A stretch of DNA of 64,000 bases from Hygrocybe punicea (taxonomy: Eukaryota; Basidiomycota; Agaricomycetes; Agaricales; Hygrophoraceae). The stretch covers positions 7,192,001-7,256,000 of the forward strand of contig OY744463.1 of assembly GCA_963556145.1 (NCBI GenBank). The letters are read 5' to 3'. Below, piece by piece: positions 12,794 to 23,524 of this stretch (within the stretch, counting starts at the first letter, position 1; each line of letters opens with the position of its first letter). Position numbers and translations under genes: made by a program. The notes under the pieces are model-generated. The model was given only the letters and a program-made list of their open reading frames with translations. It was not told the origin of the DNA and ran no database searches.

Positions 12794-13900
12794 CTAGCAG
12801 ATGCCGTGATTGGCGATGGCCTGGAGTAGCCAAGCAGCCGGGGTGACATATGTGATGTCAGCGGTGTCCGTGGAGCCGGAACCACCAGCGATGAGGCCCA
12901 CGATGCATCCACGGCCGTTGGCAAAGAGTTGCCCCTGTCCGAAAGGGCCAGACAACTTGTCGTATGGGAGAACAGACCACTCCTTGGAAATCCCCTCGAT
13001 ACCAGCGACAGAGTAGCGACTATAGGCGGCGACAGTGGTGGCACGCCCAAAGGGGAGCCCGGTGTTGCCACGCTTGATGACGATCCTGCAGGGCTCGCCG
13101 TCGATGTCCTCATCAACTGGGTGTTGCATTCCGTTGTTGGTCGTGACACGTTGGAGCCTGAGGGATCCTTCGGGTATTTGAAACTATGGGGATTCGTAGG
13201 GCGGGAGTCGTAAATCGGCCGCGCGTAAGCTCAGTGCCGAGGTCAATCGCATTCCCCATGAAGTTGTCAAAGTCGAACTTGGCGGTCTTCATCTCGATAA
13301 TGGCTAGCTCCTTAATAGCTAAGAGTAGAGTCGACAAACTTTTTGATATAAGTTGTTGAGGCTCTCCATCTTCTTGGTCGCCATCTCCATCGCCTGCTGA
13401 ACAGTCGTGCGCTCCGCCCCGGTCTCCTCACTGTCCTGCCCCTCAAGTTCCGAAGGGCGTTTCTCCTGGTCCTCTGAAATCATCGCCTCATCTCCAACAG
13501 CAGTTTGGATCGAGGCGCCGAAGTTGAAGAAGGCACGGCTGCCAAACAGGATAACGTCATGACGCCGCTGGCTACTATTCCGGCGTTCGAAGTGCGCATT
13601 GCCGGCCTCGGTCGGGAGCACAACGTGCCGGGCGGTAATGAGGAGCCAGCTCTCGGTGTTCCCACCTTCTCCGATGAAGAAGCCCCTGATGTGCTGGCAC
13701 ATATGGGGATGCCGAGCGTGGTCGTCAGAGGCTCCTGGATGCATGCGGTGGGGTTGGAAGCGAGGTCGGGATTGAGGAACTTGGGACCAGCCGTGTGCGT
13801 CACGACTGACAGGCGGAAATGGATCTCGACGTCGGCGAGCTTGTTCTGAGAAAGGAGGGCCACGCACTGCATGATGAAGCTCCGATCGAAACAGTACGGT
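12794..13900 (-). pseudogene. Trypsin-like peptidase-domain protein, decayed
   Basis: Read on the - strand it matches a large Agaricomycete family with a chymotrypsin-like fold. Order: ADVEIHFRLSVVTHTAG (N-terminal region), LTTTLGIPICAST, FFIGEGGNTESWLLITARHV (TARHV holds the predicted catalytic His), a charged helix ending MESLNNLYQKV, LAIIEMKTAKFDFDNFMGNA with IDLGTEL, then CRIVIKRGNTGLPFGRA, ISKEWSVLPYDKLSGPFGQ and CIVGLIAGGSGSTDTADITY. Lesions: a one-base loss between CAST and FFIGEGG (about 13690); about 35 residues missing plus a frame change between YQKV and the IEMKT segment (13319-13350); and the expected GDSGS nucleophile motif after SGPFGQ is deleted (reads GPFGQGQLFANGRG near 12935). 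A possible intron at about 13867-13922 precedes it. The family's biological role is unknown. Confidence 0.6.
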
Positions 13901-13931
13901 AATCCAATACAAGTGGTTACCTATGAATACC

Positions 13932-14245
13932 AAAATCAGTCAGAATTGGGACTCCCAGCACGACTGTAAAATATTGTAAAATCCATGAGCCCTCTAGTGG
14001 CATTTCTAACTATACCAAGTGACATATCAGAATGGTGGATATTATATATTTTATTTACATTGTCATGTTTTATAAATCAATGTCATTTCCTACTTGATTC
14101 CCTGATGCGGCAACTCATTATATTTCAAGTGCTGACACTGTGAGCTGTCTGTGGTGAAAGCTGGTGAAAGTTTGACATGCCCAGAGGTCAATCAGGCGCC
14201 AAGTCCACAAGGGTATAGAAACAATTCTTTGAATTAATCTTTGAA
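13932..14245. other. Intergenic, AT-rich
   Basis: No ORF or repeat of note. It lies between the 5' side of the peptidase-like pseudogene and the 3' end of the kinase-HMG gene; both are on the - strand. Confidence 0.3.
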
Positions 14246-16869
14246 TTAATAAAACAAACGAGGAAGTCGGAATGAAGAGCTGGCGCTGATCGAATCGTCA
14301 GTTGTAAGCCCTTCGCTCTCACTTTCCGAACATGAGGTAATTGTCATGCCACTCGAGGGTATGTCCACTCCTGTGTGGTTGACGGGCAGGATGCTGAACG
14401 CAACGTTCGACCCGAACCTCACGGTGCCCTCATATATTCGCCTCGCCGCCTCGTAGTCGAGTTTCTCCTGCTCTGCTTGCACCAGAAATGGCTATTAAGA
14501 CTCAACCTCAGCCCGAACAAGACATGACAAAAAGCAACATGATGATACCTTGCGCTCGTCGTCTGTCATCGAGCGCCACCTGCGCGCCGCGAGCACACTC
14601 TGCTTCACCATATCTGTCTCATTACCAAAGACCTCCTCCATAAGTCGCGGGTCAGAGCGAATGCGCTGGAGAAGCATAAAATATGCACTAAGAGGTTTCT
14701 TGGGCGCATTGGGATCTTTGATGTTGCTTCTTCGCGACTTGCCAGCCTTGCGCTGTGCTGCGCGGAACGCATTCTCGCGCTTTATGTCATCAGGCGTCAG
14801 TGTTCGCATGTAAACCGCAAGCTCTCTTTCACGGGCCTCCTTGGCGGATCGAGACCGGCGTTTATAGGGCTAGAAAAAGTGGGGGACGTGGAGTTGCCTA
14901 ACGCAAAAGGGCAGAAGGACAAAGTCCAAATACCTCCTTCTCTTCAGGGGTAAGGTTAGCGTATGCCTGTCCAGCGTCTTTGGCCGCTCGAGCAATATTC
15001 AGTTTACCGGTATCTGAAGCTTGTTGCCGTTGGATCCAGTCGGTAAAGTATAGCTGCCACGCCGACGGAGCCATTTTCGGTGGCTTGAGAAGCGACTTTG
15101 AAGGAGCTGTATGAAAGGGATCAGCGTGACTCAGATAGAATAGGAATAAATATATACGGCTTTCACTGGCCACATCCGAATCCTTGCGGTTGCGATGTGT
15201 GGGAGTACGTCTCTTTCGGCGAACAGTAGTCTCATCGTTGTCGCTGATGCTGGATGACTCGGCACGGCGGTTATATGTGCTCGTGACGCTAGCTGGACGC
15301 GTGTTTACAGGGCTAGAGGACTGGGACATATGGGGAGTATGTGGGTCTTTCTGTTCAACTTTCAAATGAGTGGAGCTGTCGTAGAAAGGGAAGGCCTGGG
15401 GAGTCCATGTAGGAATGAATGTTGAATCTAGGGGGGAGTCGCACACGCTTCGCTGGAAACTATCCAAGCCCTCCACGGGGTTTGAGGGTAAGGTTGAGGG
15501 AGGGAGGGGCTGAAGGGCCACGAATTCCTGGAATTTGTGTAATGGGAGGGTGCCACCGATGGGAAATTGGACCAGTGCACTCATTAGTGATGACCCTGCG
15601 TTCAGAGACTTGTCCCCAGGATCCATCAATGAAGGTTTGGCTAAAACTTCACACACTTTTCTGGCGTCAAATCGATTTTTTGGGTGAAAAGACCACATGT
15701 TCTCCAAAAGATGCCAATGGTTGTCGGACAAGCCCATTTTGTCACCTAGCTCTTGAACCGGTCGTTGGGGTTGGATGCCTCTGATGACAGCCAGCATTAC
15801 AGCAGCGTCGCTTGTCCGCTCGTGAAAAGGCGGATACCCAGTGAAAATCTGGATAGGTCGTCTCAGATATAAAATCCAAACATGAAGTCCAACGAAACGC
15901 TTACTTCGAGGGCAGTACATGCCAAAGCATAAATATCGCTCGGTTTCTTCAGCCCACAATATTCTTTGTCGAAGGCGACAGGATCCAAAAGCTCTGCTGA
16001 CATCCACCGCATCGAACCTTTCACTTCAGCAGTCGAGTTGGAAACAACCCCTTGAGTTTCAGCCACCGACGTCAGACCGAAATCGCCAAGGCAGCAAGTT
16101 AGATCTGGCTTGACGAGGACGTTTGCCTGTCTAAGAATGAACAAGCAGCACATGGCACATTTTGAAGCTACTAACTCCCTTTACATCACCATGGATGATG
16201 CTCGGTTCAAATTCGTGGAGATAACGCAGCCCTGCGGCAACCTCGCAAATCTAGAAAATAAATGAATTTACGAATACACGGACAGATCAAGATTGAAGTA
16301 CTTGCAGACTTGAGCCGATCATGGTTTGGGTGAATTTTAAGGTAGGACATTATGTTACCGTGTTCCATCCAAGGTGAAACGAGGCAGAAAGTCATGTCGC
16401 TGTTGAATAAATCCACACACACACCCAGGAACTCCAGTACGTGAGGACTACGGAGCAAATGCCACACAATTGCTTCCTGGCAAAATTGCTAAACAGATTG
16501 TTGATCAAATCAACAACTTTGAACAGATATTTTTGACCACTACTCACCTTGCGAAGTTTCTGTACATCAAAAGCTGAATAGAGGCGAAGCACTTTTAGGC
16601 ATATACTGTCACCTTTCGATGATCTGCCTTTCCATATATCCTGTTTTCATTAGAGTGTCAAATCGGCACAGTATCTGCAACTGGATAACATACTGCATAA
16701 CCGCCACCAGATACTGCATGATTCCCATCTCGTGTGACGTGACGAACGTACAGAGATGGAGGAAGCTGGCCCGAAGCGATCGAAAGGTTCCTCATGCAGC
16801 GGATGCAAGCCTTGATGTACGTTGGATCATAATCATGTCGAGGCGAATTGGTTTCCTCAACGTCCTACC
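14246..16869 (-). CDS. TKL-type protein kinase fused to two HMG boxes
   Basis: Kinase exons on the - strand: PTYIKACIRCMRNLSIASGQ; SGGGYA joined over an intron to DIWKGRSSKG (glycine loop), SICLKVLRLYSAFD (VAIK-type Lys); EAIVWHLLRSPHVLEFLGV (alpha-C and hinge region), CLVSPWMEHGNIMSYL; IHGDVKG (HRD-equivalent HGD), ANVLV; LGDFGL (DFG); MRWMSAELLDP; SDIYALAC; IFTGYPPFHERTSDAA; NRFDARKVCEVL. The same open frame (15.2-15.6 kb) runs on through a roughly 130-residue Ser/Pro linker with basic TVRRKRRTPTHRNRKD. An intron near 15110-15158 leads into HMG box 1 (MAPSAWQLYFTDWIQRQQ, LTPEEKE). Two more exons carry HMG box 2 (DPNAPKKPLSAYFM, ARRWRSMTDDERK) and an acidic tail to the stop at 14246. All kinase motifs are present. 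HMG boxes bind DNA; kinase plus tandem HMG in one ORF is unusual. Start codon and first exon are uncertain. Confidence 0.7.
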
Positions 16870-16889
16870 GCCGGAGCGTGAGCTCTAAA

Positions 16890-17479
16890 TCAACAGTCCT
16901 TGATAGGACTTGCAGTTAACAAAAGTTGCAAGACCGCGCCGGCTGAGCTTCCCCGTAACAGTTCCAACTCCACAATTCTGCCAGCTGCCACCATCTGGTG
17001 CAGTTCCTGAGTTGTAGAAGGGATACCATGAGGCACAGGGGATCCTACAATTCGGGCACCTTCCGGAGAAGCAACCATTATCAGATCGACCTCTACAGCA
17101 TCGGTGGAGCAGTGTATACTATAGCCTGCAGGTAAGAAGTTCCCGAAGTCGTGAAGGAGTAGAGGCGCATCACGAAGGAGAATATGCACGCTTTGGATAG
17201 CCGACAAAACATCGAGCCTGATGAAAAAAGCGGAAGTATCACAGGACTCAAAGGACTTGTCGAGACTCACACTCCAGATTCCATGGCGACCAACGTCTCC
17301 ACAAAATTTTCGACCGTAGCAAGCCCAAAGGGACGCTCGCAGTAGTGCTTCAAAAGTCTACGCAGAAAGCATCGTGCGCCAGTTGTGGTCCCATCAACGG
17401 CAGTTCTTGCTTCCAATGCTCCCGAATCACTTTTGAAGTCTGAAAGAAAAGTTTTCACGAGTTCATCGATGCCGCTCAT
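16890..17479 (-). CDS. Small protein with Sin3/PAH-like segment
   Basis: Two exons: ATG at 17479 (MSGIDELVKTFLSDFKSDSG ... ENFVETLVAMESG), a probable intron at about 17219-17270 (GTGTGAGT...CATCAG), then SAIQSVHILLRDAPLLLHDF followed by GNFLPAGYSI. The segment with an amphipathic helix and LHDFGNFLPAGYSI resembles the end of Sin3 paired amphipathic helix domains, where a nine- to ten-residue FNxFLPxGY-type motif is characteristic. The stop is at 16890, 20 bases before the first recognisable kinase exon on the same strand. It could be a separate gene or a 5' part of the kinase gene, since a TAG-ended acceptor lies at about 16870 but I found no in-phase donor. Confidence 0.4.
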
Positions 17480-17825
17480 TGAGAAGAATAGACTGAGTTC
17501 CTTGTCTGGAACCAGACAAGTTCGGGCACGGCTGCAGAATTTTGTTCAAAATGACCGAAGCATGGGAAAATTATTGCGAAGTGTATGCAGTACTATGCAC
17601 AGCCCAACAATCTGTGGTTTCTCGATTGCGAAGTGTTGCGTCTGCCTCTTTCAACAACGGCATTGATCAAACTGAAGTAGGAGATCTTTTGCAGGAGAAC
17701 TTTTCAACAATGGTCTCTCTAAGTGCGCTATGCATAAAGCGCGAACAATGTCGTAGTGCGGACTACCAACGTCTCCGGGCGCCTTTCCCGATGAGTATGC
17801 AGTACTATGCACAGCCCAACAATCT
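17480..17825. promoter_or_regulatory. Divergent intergenic region between PAH-like gene and NACHT gene
   Basis: About 345 bases separate the two outward-facing genes. It must contain or overlap both promoters. No TATA box stands out. It includes the first copy of a 45-bp direct repeat and part of the second. Confidence 0.35.
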
Positions 17826-17839
17826 GTGGTTTCTCGATT
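17583..17839 (+). repeat. 45-bp direct repeat pair
   Basis: Positions 17583-17627 and 17795-17839 are the same 45 bases (begins gtatgcagtactatgcacag, ends tttctcgatt), 212 bp apart. The second copy overlaps the first codons of the NACHT ORF, so the duplicated block (about 212 bp) may have changed the start of that gene. Confidence 0.85.
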
Positions 17840-20800
17840 AACTCTCATTATGCCGTTTTTTAGCCAGATTACGACCCCAGCTCTCCACCTACCTCATTCC
17901 AATTTCGTTGATATCCGTGGCAGCCAATACAACTATCTGACAAACCACATTTATGTGGTGGAAGAACGAGCGCTTGCGGCATTGAAGCCTGCGGTGCGAG
18001 GAGGATATCATGTTCCCATGTGCATGGAAGGAACCCGCGAGAGTGTGTTTAAAGAGATTTATGCCTGGTTGGATGATTGCGGTACGCCATCTCTACGGTT
18101 GCACGAACGACAAAGCAATAAGATGTATGTAGAAGGGACGACACCTAACATTATGTGGATCAGCGGTAGTCCTGGTGTGGGTAAATCAGCCGTTGCGTCC
18201 ACTCTGGTCTCAAACTTAACCCTGTGCCGTCGTCCTGTCCCGTTCTTCTTTTTCAAGCGAGGCGATGCCGTCTTGGGCGATCCCGCTGCCCTCTGGCGGA
18301 CGATAGCATTCGATCTTTCCAGATTCGATACCAACTTGAAGGCCTGCGTGATTGAGTTCCTGACAGGGACAGAACTCAGGGATGGAGACATCACGTTGCA
18401 TTTCGAGTGCATGATCAAGGAACCTTTGAAGGCAAATCACGACAAGTTGTCCGCAGCACCCCCTGTCTTCGTCATTGATGCGTTGGACGAGTGCGGCTTA
18501 GACGACTGCCAATCTGCTCAACGTCGGATCCTCCTCGACACACTCACTCGCTGGTCTCACTTGCCTCGATCATTTAAACTTGTCGTCACTAGTCGTAACG
18601 AGCGCTTACCAAGTTCGTTTCATGATCAATCCGTCTGCCGTAGAATCGTCCTCGAAACTGGCGAGTCAATCAACGCTGAAACACGCAAGGACATCCGGAC
18701 ATTCTTCGAGAAGAGTTTTGACGATATTCGGCCAGAGCTCGCTTTAGCTTCCACTTGGCCTGGAAATGTTGCGATGGACCGACTAACAGATCGAGCCGCT
18801 GGACTTTTCATCTGGGCCAAGACTGCGATGGCTTTCATGAATGAAAAACGAGGAAAACCTGCCGATAAGCTCAAACTCTTTCTTGCTGGTGATTTGGGCC
18901 AGGGAAATGATAATATCGACACACTTTACCGACAAATCTTGGATTTCTCCTTCAATGACGTTGACGACATTACGTTCGAGCTGTTCAAAGCAGTTGTAGG
19001 CACTATCGTTGTTGCTAAAGCCCCACTCTGTCGTGACGATCTCAAGCACTTCCTAGGAAGGTATGACGACGAGGACGACAGGCAAATCAGCATCATTCTC
19101 CGCAGTTTGTCGTCTGTCGTGGCATTCGATGGTTGGCTTCGCCTTACGCATCTTTCGTTCGCTGAATTCTTGACTGATCCCAACCGATGTCGCGATCCTC
19201 GTTTCATTATTGACCGGAACAAACTACACCATGACATCACATTTAGCTGCATGCGGATAATGAAAACGGAGCTCAAGTTTAATATCTGCGGACTAGAGAC
19301 ATCCCACGTCCGCAATGATGATGTGGTGGGTTTGTCGGAACGAATAACAGCTATGATACCAACTCGGTTGCAATATTGCTGTCGCTTCTGGGCTGCTCAC
19401 CTCTGCGATACTGCAGCGGAGCAAAATTGTTATGATATACTGTTGAAGGAGGTGAACGACTTCTTCGATGTCCGTCTCCTCTACTGGTTGGAAGTCATGA
19501 GCTTGATCAAGGAGGTTGCAGCATCATTGATAGCGGTGCTTACTGTAGCACAGAGGATCAAAGTAAGCATGTCGTCTTGCAATCCGTATTTGTTCATTGA
19601 CGTTCCTCTCACAGGAGGTGGATACGGAACTGTCAGACTTTGCAAGCGATGCAAGTTGATTTATTGCAAACTTTTACACTCCAATCTCGGAAAGTTTGCC
19701 CCATATCTATTTGTCGGCATTGCCATTCTCGCCAAGGAGATCCATGATCTTCAAACAGTTCAGTTCACAATGCCCAGAGACACTATCTGTCACCAACGGT
19801 CAAGAGGATCATTGGCCCCCACTCCTCAACATATTGACAGGACACATGAATGATGTCTTGTCAGTTGCATATTCGCCAGATGGGAAATATGTCGTTTCAG
19901 GTTCCTACGACAAGACCGTGCGCATATGGTATGTCGAGACTGGCCAGATCATGGCTGGACCCTTTGAAGGCCACGCGGATTGTGTCTGGTCAGTTTCATG
20001 TTCGCCAGACGGGAAGCGTGTCGTTTCAGGTTCCTATGACAAAACGGTGCGCGTGTGGGATGTCGAGACAGGCCAGATCGTGGGTTGTCCTTTTGAAGGC
20101 CACACGGATTGTGTCTGGTCAGTTGCATACTCACCAGACGGGAAGCGCGTTGTTTCAGGTTCTTCAGACAAGACAGTGCGAGTGTGGGATGTCGAGACTG
20201 GCCAGATCGTGGGTTGCCCTTTTGAAGGCCACACGGATTGGGTCAGGTCAGTTGCATATTCACCGGATGGAAAGTGTGTCGTTTCAGGTTCCTCCGACAA
20301 GACGGTACGCGTGTGGGATGTGCAGACTGGTCAGATTGTGGGTGGTCCTTTTAAAGGCCACACGAATTGGGTGAGGTCAGTTGCATATTCACCGGACGGG
20401 AAGCGTGTCGTTTCAGGTTCCGACGACAAGATGGTGTGCGTGTGGGATACAAAGACTGGCCAGATCGTCTCTGGTCCCCTTAAAGGCCATATGGATTGGA
20501 TTTCCTCAGTTGCATATTCACCGGATGGGAGGCGTGTAGTCTCAAGTTCCCTCGATAGGACGGTGCGCATGTGGGAGGTCAAAACTGGCCAGATGGTAGC
20601 TGGCCCATTTGTAGGGCACATGGATTGGGTCTGGTCAGTTGCATATTCGCCGGATGGGAAGCATATCATTTCAGGTTCCTCCGACAAGATGGTGTGCATT
20701 TGGGATATCGCGGGTGGCCAGACGGTGGATCATCCCTTTGAGGGACACAAGGATCGGGTCAGGACAGTTGCATATTCGCCGGATGGAAGCATGTCGTTTC

Positions 20801-21890
20801 AGGTTCCTCTGACAAGACGGTGCGCGTGTGGGATGTCGAGACTGGCCAGATCGTCGATGGTCCCTTCGAAGGACACACAGACTGGGTCTTGTCAGTTGCA
20901 TATTCACCAGATGGGAAGCATATTGTTTCAGGTTCCTCCGACATGACGGTGCGTGTGTGGGATATCCAGACTGGTCAAGCCCTGGCTAGTCCTTTCGCTC
21001 GCCATACGGATTGGGTCAGGGCGGTTGCATATTCGCCAGACGGAAAACGCATCGTTTCTGGTTCCGACGATAAGACAGTGCGCGTGTGGGATGTCAAGAC
21101 TGGCCGGCTGGTTTCTGGTCCATTTAAAGGTCACATGGACTGGGTCTCATCAGTGGCATATTCGCCAGATGGGAAGCATGTCGTTTCAGGTTCTCTCGAC
21201 AAGACTGTGCGTGTGTGGGCTGTCAAAACGGGCGGGGTGGTGGCTGGGCCCTTAGAGGGACACACGGACTGTGTCTGGTCAGTTGCATATTCACCAGATG
21301 GGAAGTGTATTGTTTCAGGTTCCTCCGACAAGACGGTGCGTGTGTGGGATGTCGAGACTGGCCAGATCATGTTTGGTCCATTTGAAGGCCACAAGGATCA
21401 CGTCTTTTCAGTTGCATATTCGCCAGACGGGGTTCATGTCGTTTCCGGTTCCTCAGACAAGACGGTACACATATGGGATGTCCAGACTGGCCAGATCGTG
21501 GATGGTCCCTTTGAAGGCCACACTGATCGTATCTGGTCCGTAGCATATTCACCAGATGGCAAGTGTGTGGTATCAGGTTCCTCAGACAAGACAGTGCATG
21601 TGTGGAATGCCCAGATTGGTCGTTGTCCCTTTGCGAGGCACACAGCTTGGGTCTGGTCAGTCACATATTGGCCCTATGGGATGCATGTCATGCCAGGTTC
21701 TTCCGATGGGATGTGGGATGTTGAGACGGGTCAGTTGTTGCCAGTTTCCATCAACCGATATATCACTGCTCTGGGTTGCACTACTAGTTTCAATGCAATC
21801 AACAACTCTCACGAGCACTCAGATGGCTGGACATGTACCACTGGTGGCAACAACCATTCTATCCTATTCTGGGTACCACCTCGTAACTGA
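17826..21890 (+). pseudogene. NACHT-WD40 (NWD/HET-E-like) protein, two lesions
   Basis: Exon 17826-19563 encodes a linker (RGGYHVPMCMEGTRESVF) and a NACHT domain: Walker A GSPGVGKSAVAS, Walker B PPVFVIDALDEC, a sensor-like VVTSRNERLP and winged-helix-like LRSLSSVVAF. Intron at 19564-19614 (GTAAGC...TCACAG). Splicing in frame gives EVDTELSDFASDAS, then TGA (19657-19659), then FIANFYTPISES and LPHIYLSALPFSP, which lead into the WD40 array; the stop lies inside an otherwise continuous reading frame. A 1-bp deletion at about 20786 (ggatgg in place of ggatggg) shifts the frame between WD repeats 8 and 9; reading continues in the other frame from 20820 to the stop at 21890. Fungal NACHT-WD40 proteins include the Podospora HET-E/D/R incompatibility receptors. 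Without readthrough, only the NACHT part would be made. Confidence 0.85.
19838..21720 (+). repeat. About 15 near-identical WD40 repeats
   Basis: Fifteen units of about 129 bp (43 codons), each of the form GHxDxVxSVAYSPDGK.VVSGSSDKT then VRVWDVETGQIV.GPFE. Eight lie before the frame break at 20786 and seven after. Most differences between units fall in a few codons (the residues after GH, and residues around the WDVxTG turn). The last unit is degenerate (SVTYWPYGMHVMPGSSD). High internal identity implies recent homogenisation or duplication. Confidence 0.9.
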
Positions 21891-22766
21891 CAAAGCTTAT
21901 GCAATGGCAAGACCCTCCTCATTCTAGGTGTACATAACACTTGTCTGGATCTGACTCAATTTGTGCATGGCACATCTTGGACAAGCTGCCACCCTTGCCT
22001 TCACTGATATCTCTGACTTGCTGGAGTGATCATGACATTTTAATGGACAATGGTTTATTCAAATTTTCACAGAACCTTTAACAGATCCTATATATTTGTA
22101 CTGTGATACTTGGCATAGGTTTTTTTAACTAGAAAGTTACATATCTATGACTTGTATGAACTTGTATGAACTATAGCTTTGAATGCAAGTGGCTATAGCT
22201 AATTCCCTACTCACTTGTGGTTTCTTCACCTCATATATGCCTTCTTTCCTAACCACACCACTCTCTATACTCCAGAGGAGCACCAATCTTTTGGCTTGTG
22301 GCATCACACCATTCCCAATACAGGTGATTGGTAGTTTGGCCTTGGAAGCTTAGCATATTTACATCCAAGGGCACCCATACTCCAAGCAGCACTTCTACTG
22401 GGACAGGTACAGTGAACAGATGCATCCCATCACCTACATTCATCCTGACATTGTACTGAAGGGGCCAGATTGAGATTCTGTTGCCATTGCCATGAAAACC
22501 ACAAAAGCAAAAATAAATAATCTCCTTCAACCAATAGCTTGTTTATTATGAAATGTGATGCAGTGGTTGTTGTTTGCTAAGATATTTTTATATGGAATGA
22601 ACTATATTTGCCTCTGTCTGAGAGGGTATTTATACTACTACTAAATTTACTAGAAGTTTCTTGTGCTTAGGCAATAGCATGGGTAATCCATGGATCAAAC
22701 ATTTCTGATCCATACTCATATCTGTGCAAATCCATATCAATATGTTTTTCACTATATCCCTCCACT
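21891..22766. other. Region downstream of the NACHT gene, left flank of nested hAT elements
   Basis: AT-rich, no supported gene. A 93-codon - frame at 22249-22530 has no recognisable motif. Read after removal of the 22775-36619 insertion, this segment follows directly the 3' end of the hAT transposase gene at 36.7 kb, so part of it is likely the 3' end of that older hAT element. Its own terminal repeat was not located. Confidence 0.35.
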
Positions 22767-22979
22767 CTTGAAGCTAGTGCTGCCAAAGTTTGGTTCAGAA
22801 CCGATCCGAACCCGGTTCAGTCCAGCACCTTGGGCTGAACTGAACACCAGGTCCAGTTCGGGGTTCAGGCAACCCCCAGGGTTGTCTAAACGGTTCACAA
22901 GTGGTTCAGAACTGCTGAACCAATGTCCGCAGGTATGTATTTTTCACTCCAAGCGAAAGTTTTACTCATATGCTGATTT

Positions 22980-23197
22980 GGCAAATTTCCATTTTAGTCA
23001 GTGATCTTTATTCTCAGCCACCAAATGCTTGCGTTCAAGGCAAATAGGTAAGTTTTATCTTCCTTATCATTTGTTTCTCATTTACTAATACTTTTGTAGG
23101 CATTTATACCAACCACCAAGTCGGCAGCCACGACAACGACGACAACGACGACACACAATGCAAGCACCAGCACCATCAGAGGTGGCAGCAGCGGCGG
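22980..23197 (+). other. Small exon-like segment with intron inside the hAT element
   Basis: A donor gtaagt at about 23048 and acceptor tttgtag at about 23099 bracket a 52-nt intron-like sequence, followed by CAA/GAC-rich low-complexity DNA. Similar intron-plus-repeat arrangements occur in other hAT-type elements here (62820-62880; 49819-49874). Product unknown. Confidence 0.3.
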
Positions 23198-23378
23198 TGT
23201 AGTGAACGCGGCCTGGGTAGGCATGGATTTGTTGTTTTCGAGTTCTGTCAGTGGGATCAAAACCCAAACTCTTCTTGTTTGTGACTATTTACAACAGCCA
23301 CTACATACAAATGATAGAACAAATAGGGAATATGGTAAAATGAGTGAATACGTACCCAGAGATATATATGTCTCTACA
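23198..23378 (-). repeat. 3' LTR of LARD-like copy 1
   Basis: 181 bp, TG...CA ends. It pairs with 35273-35453; five differing sites, all CpG versus TpG/CpA. Confidence 0.85.
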
Positions 23379-23524
23379 TCCAGTAGGGACACAAATAGAG
23401 ACTGTCCCCAGTCTCACACAAGACAAGGAAGAAAAAAATAGTGGAAAGAAAAAGGGAGGGAGGGAAGGGACAATACTGAAAACAAAACAAACAAAACAAA
23501 AACAAAAACAAAAATCCAATCAAC

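Noticed and set aside
19838..21720. Long alternate-frame and reverse-strand ORFs across the WD40 array; regular spacing that might suggest CRISPR
   Set aside because: They are shadows of the 129-bp WD40 codon repeat; there are no spacers and the array codes for protein.
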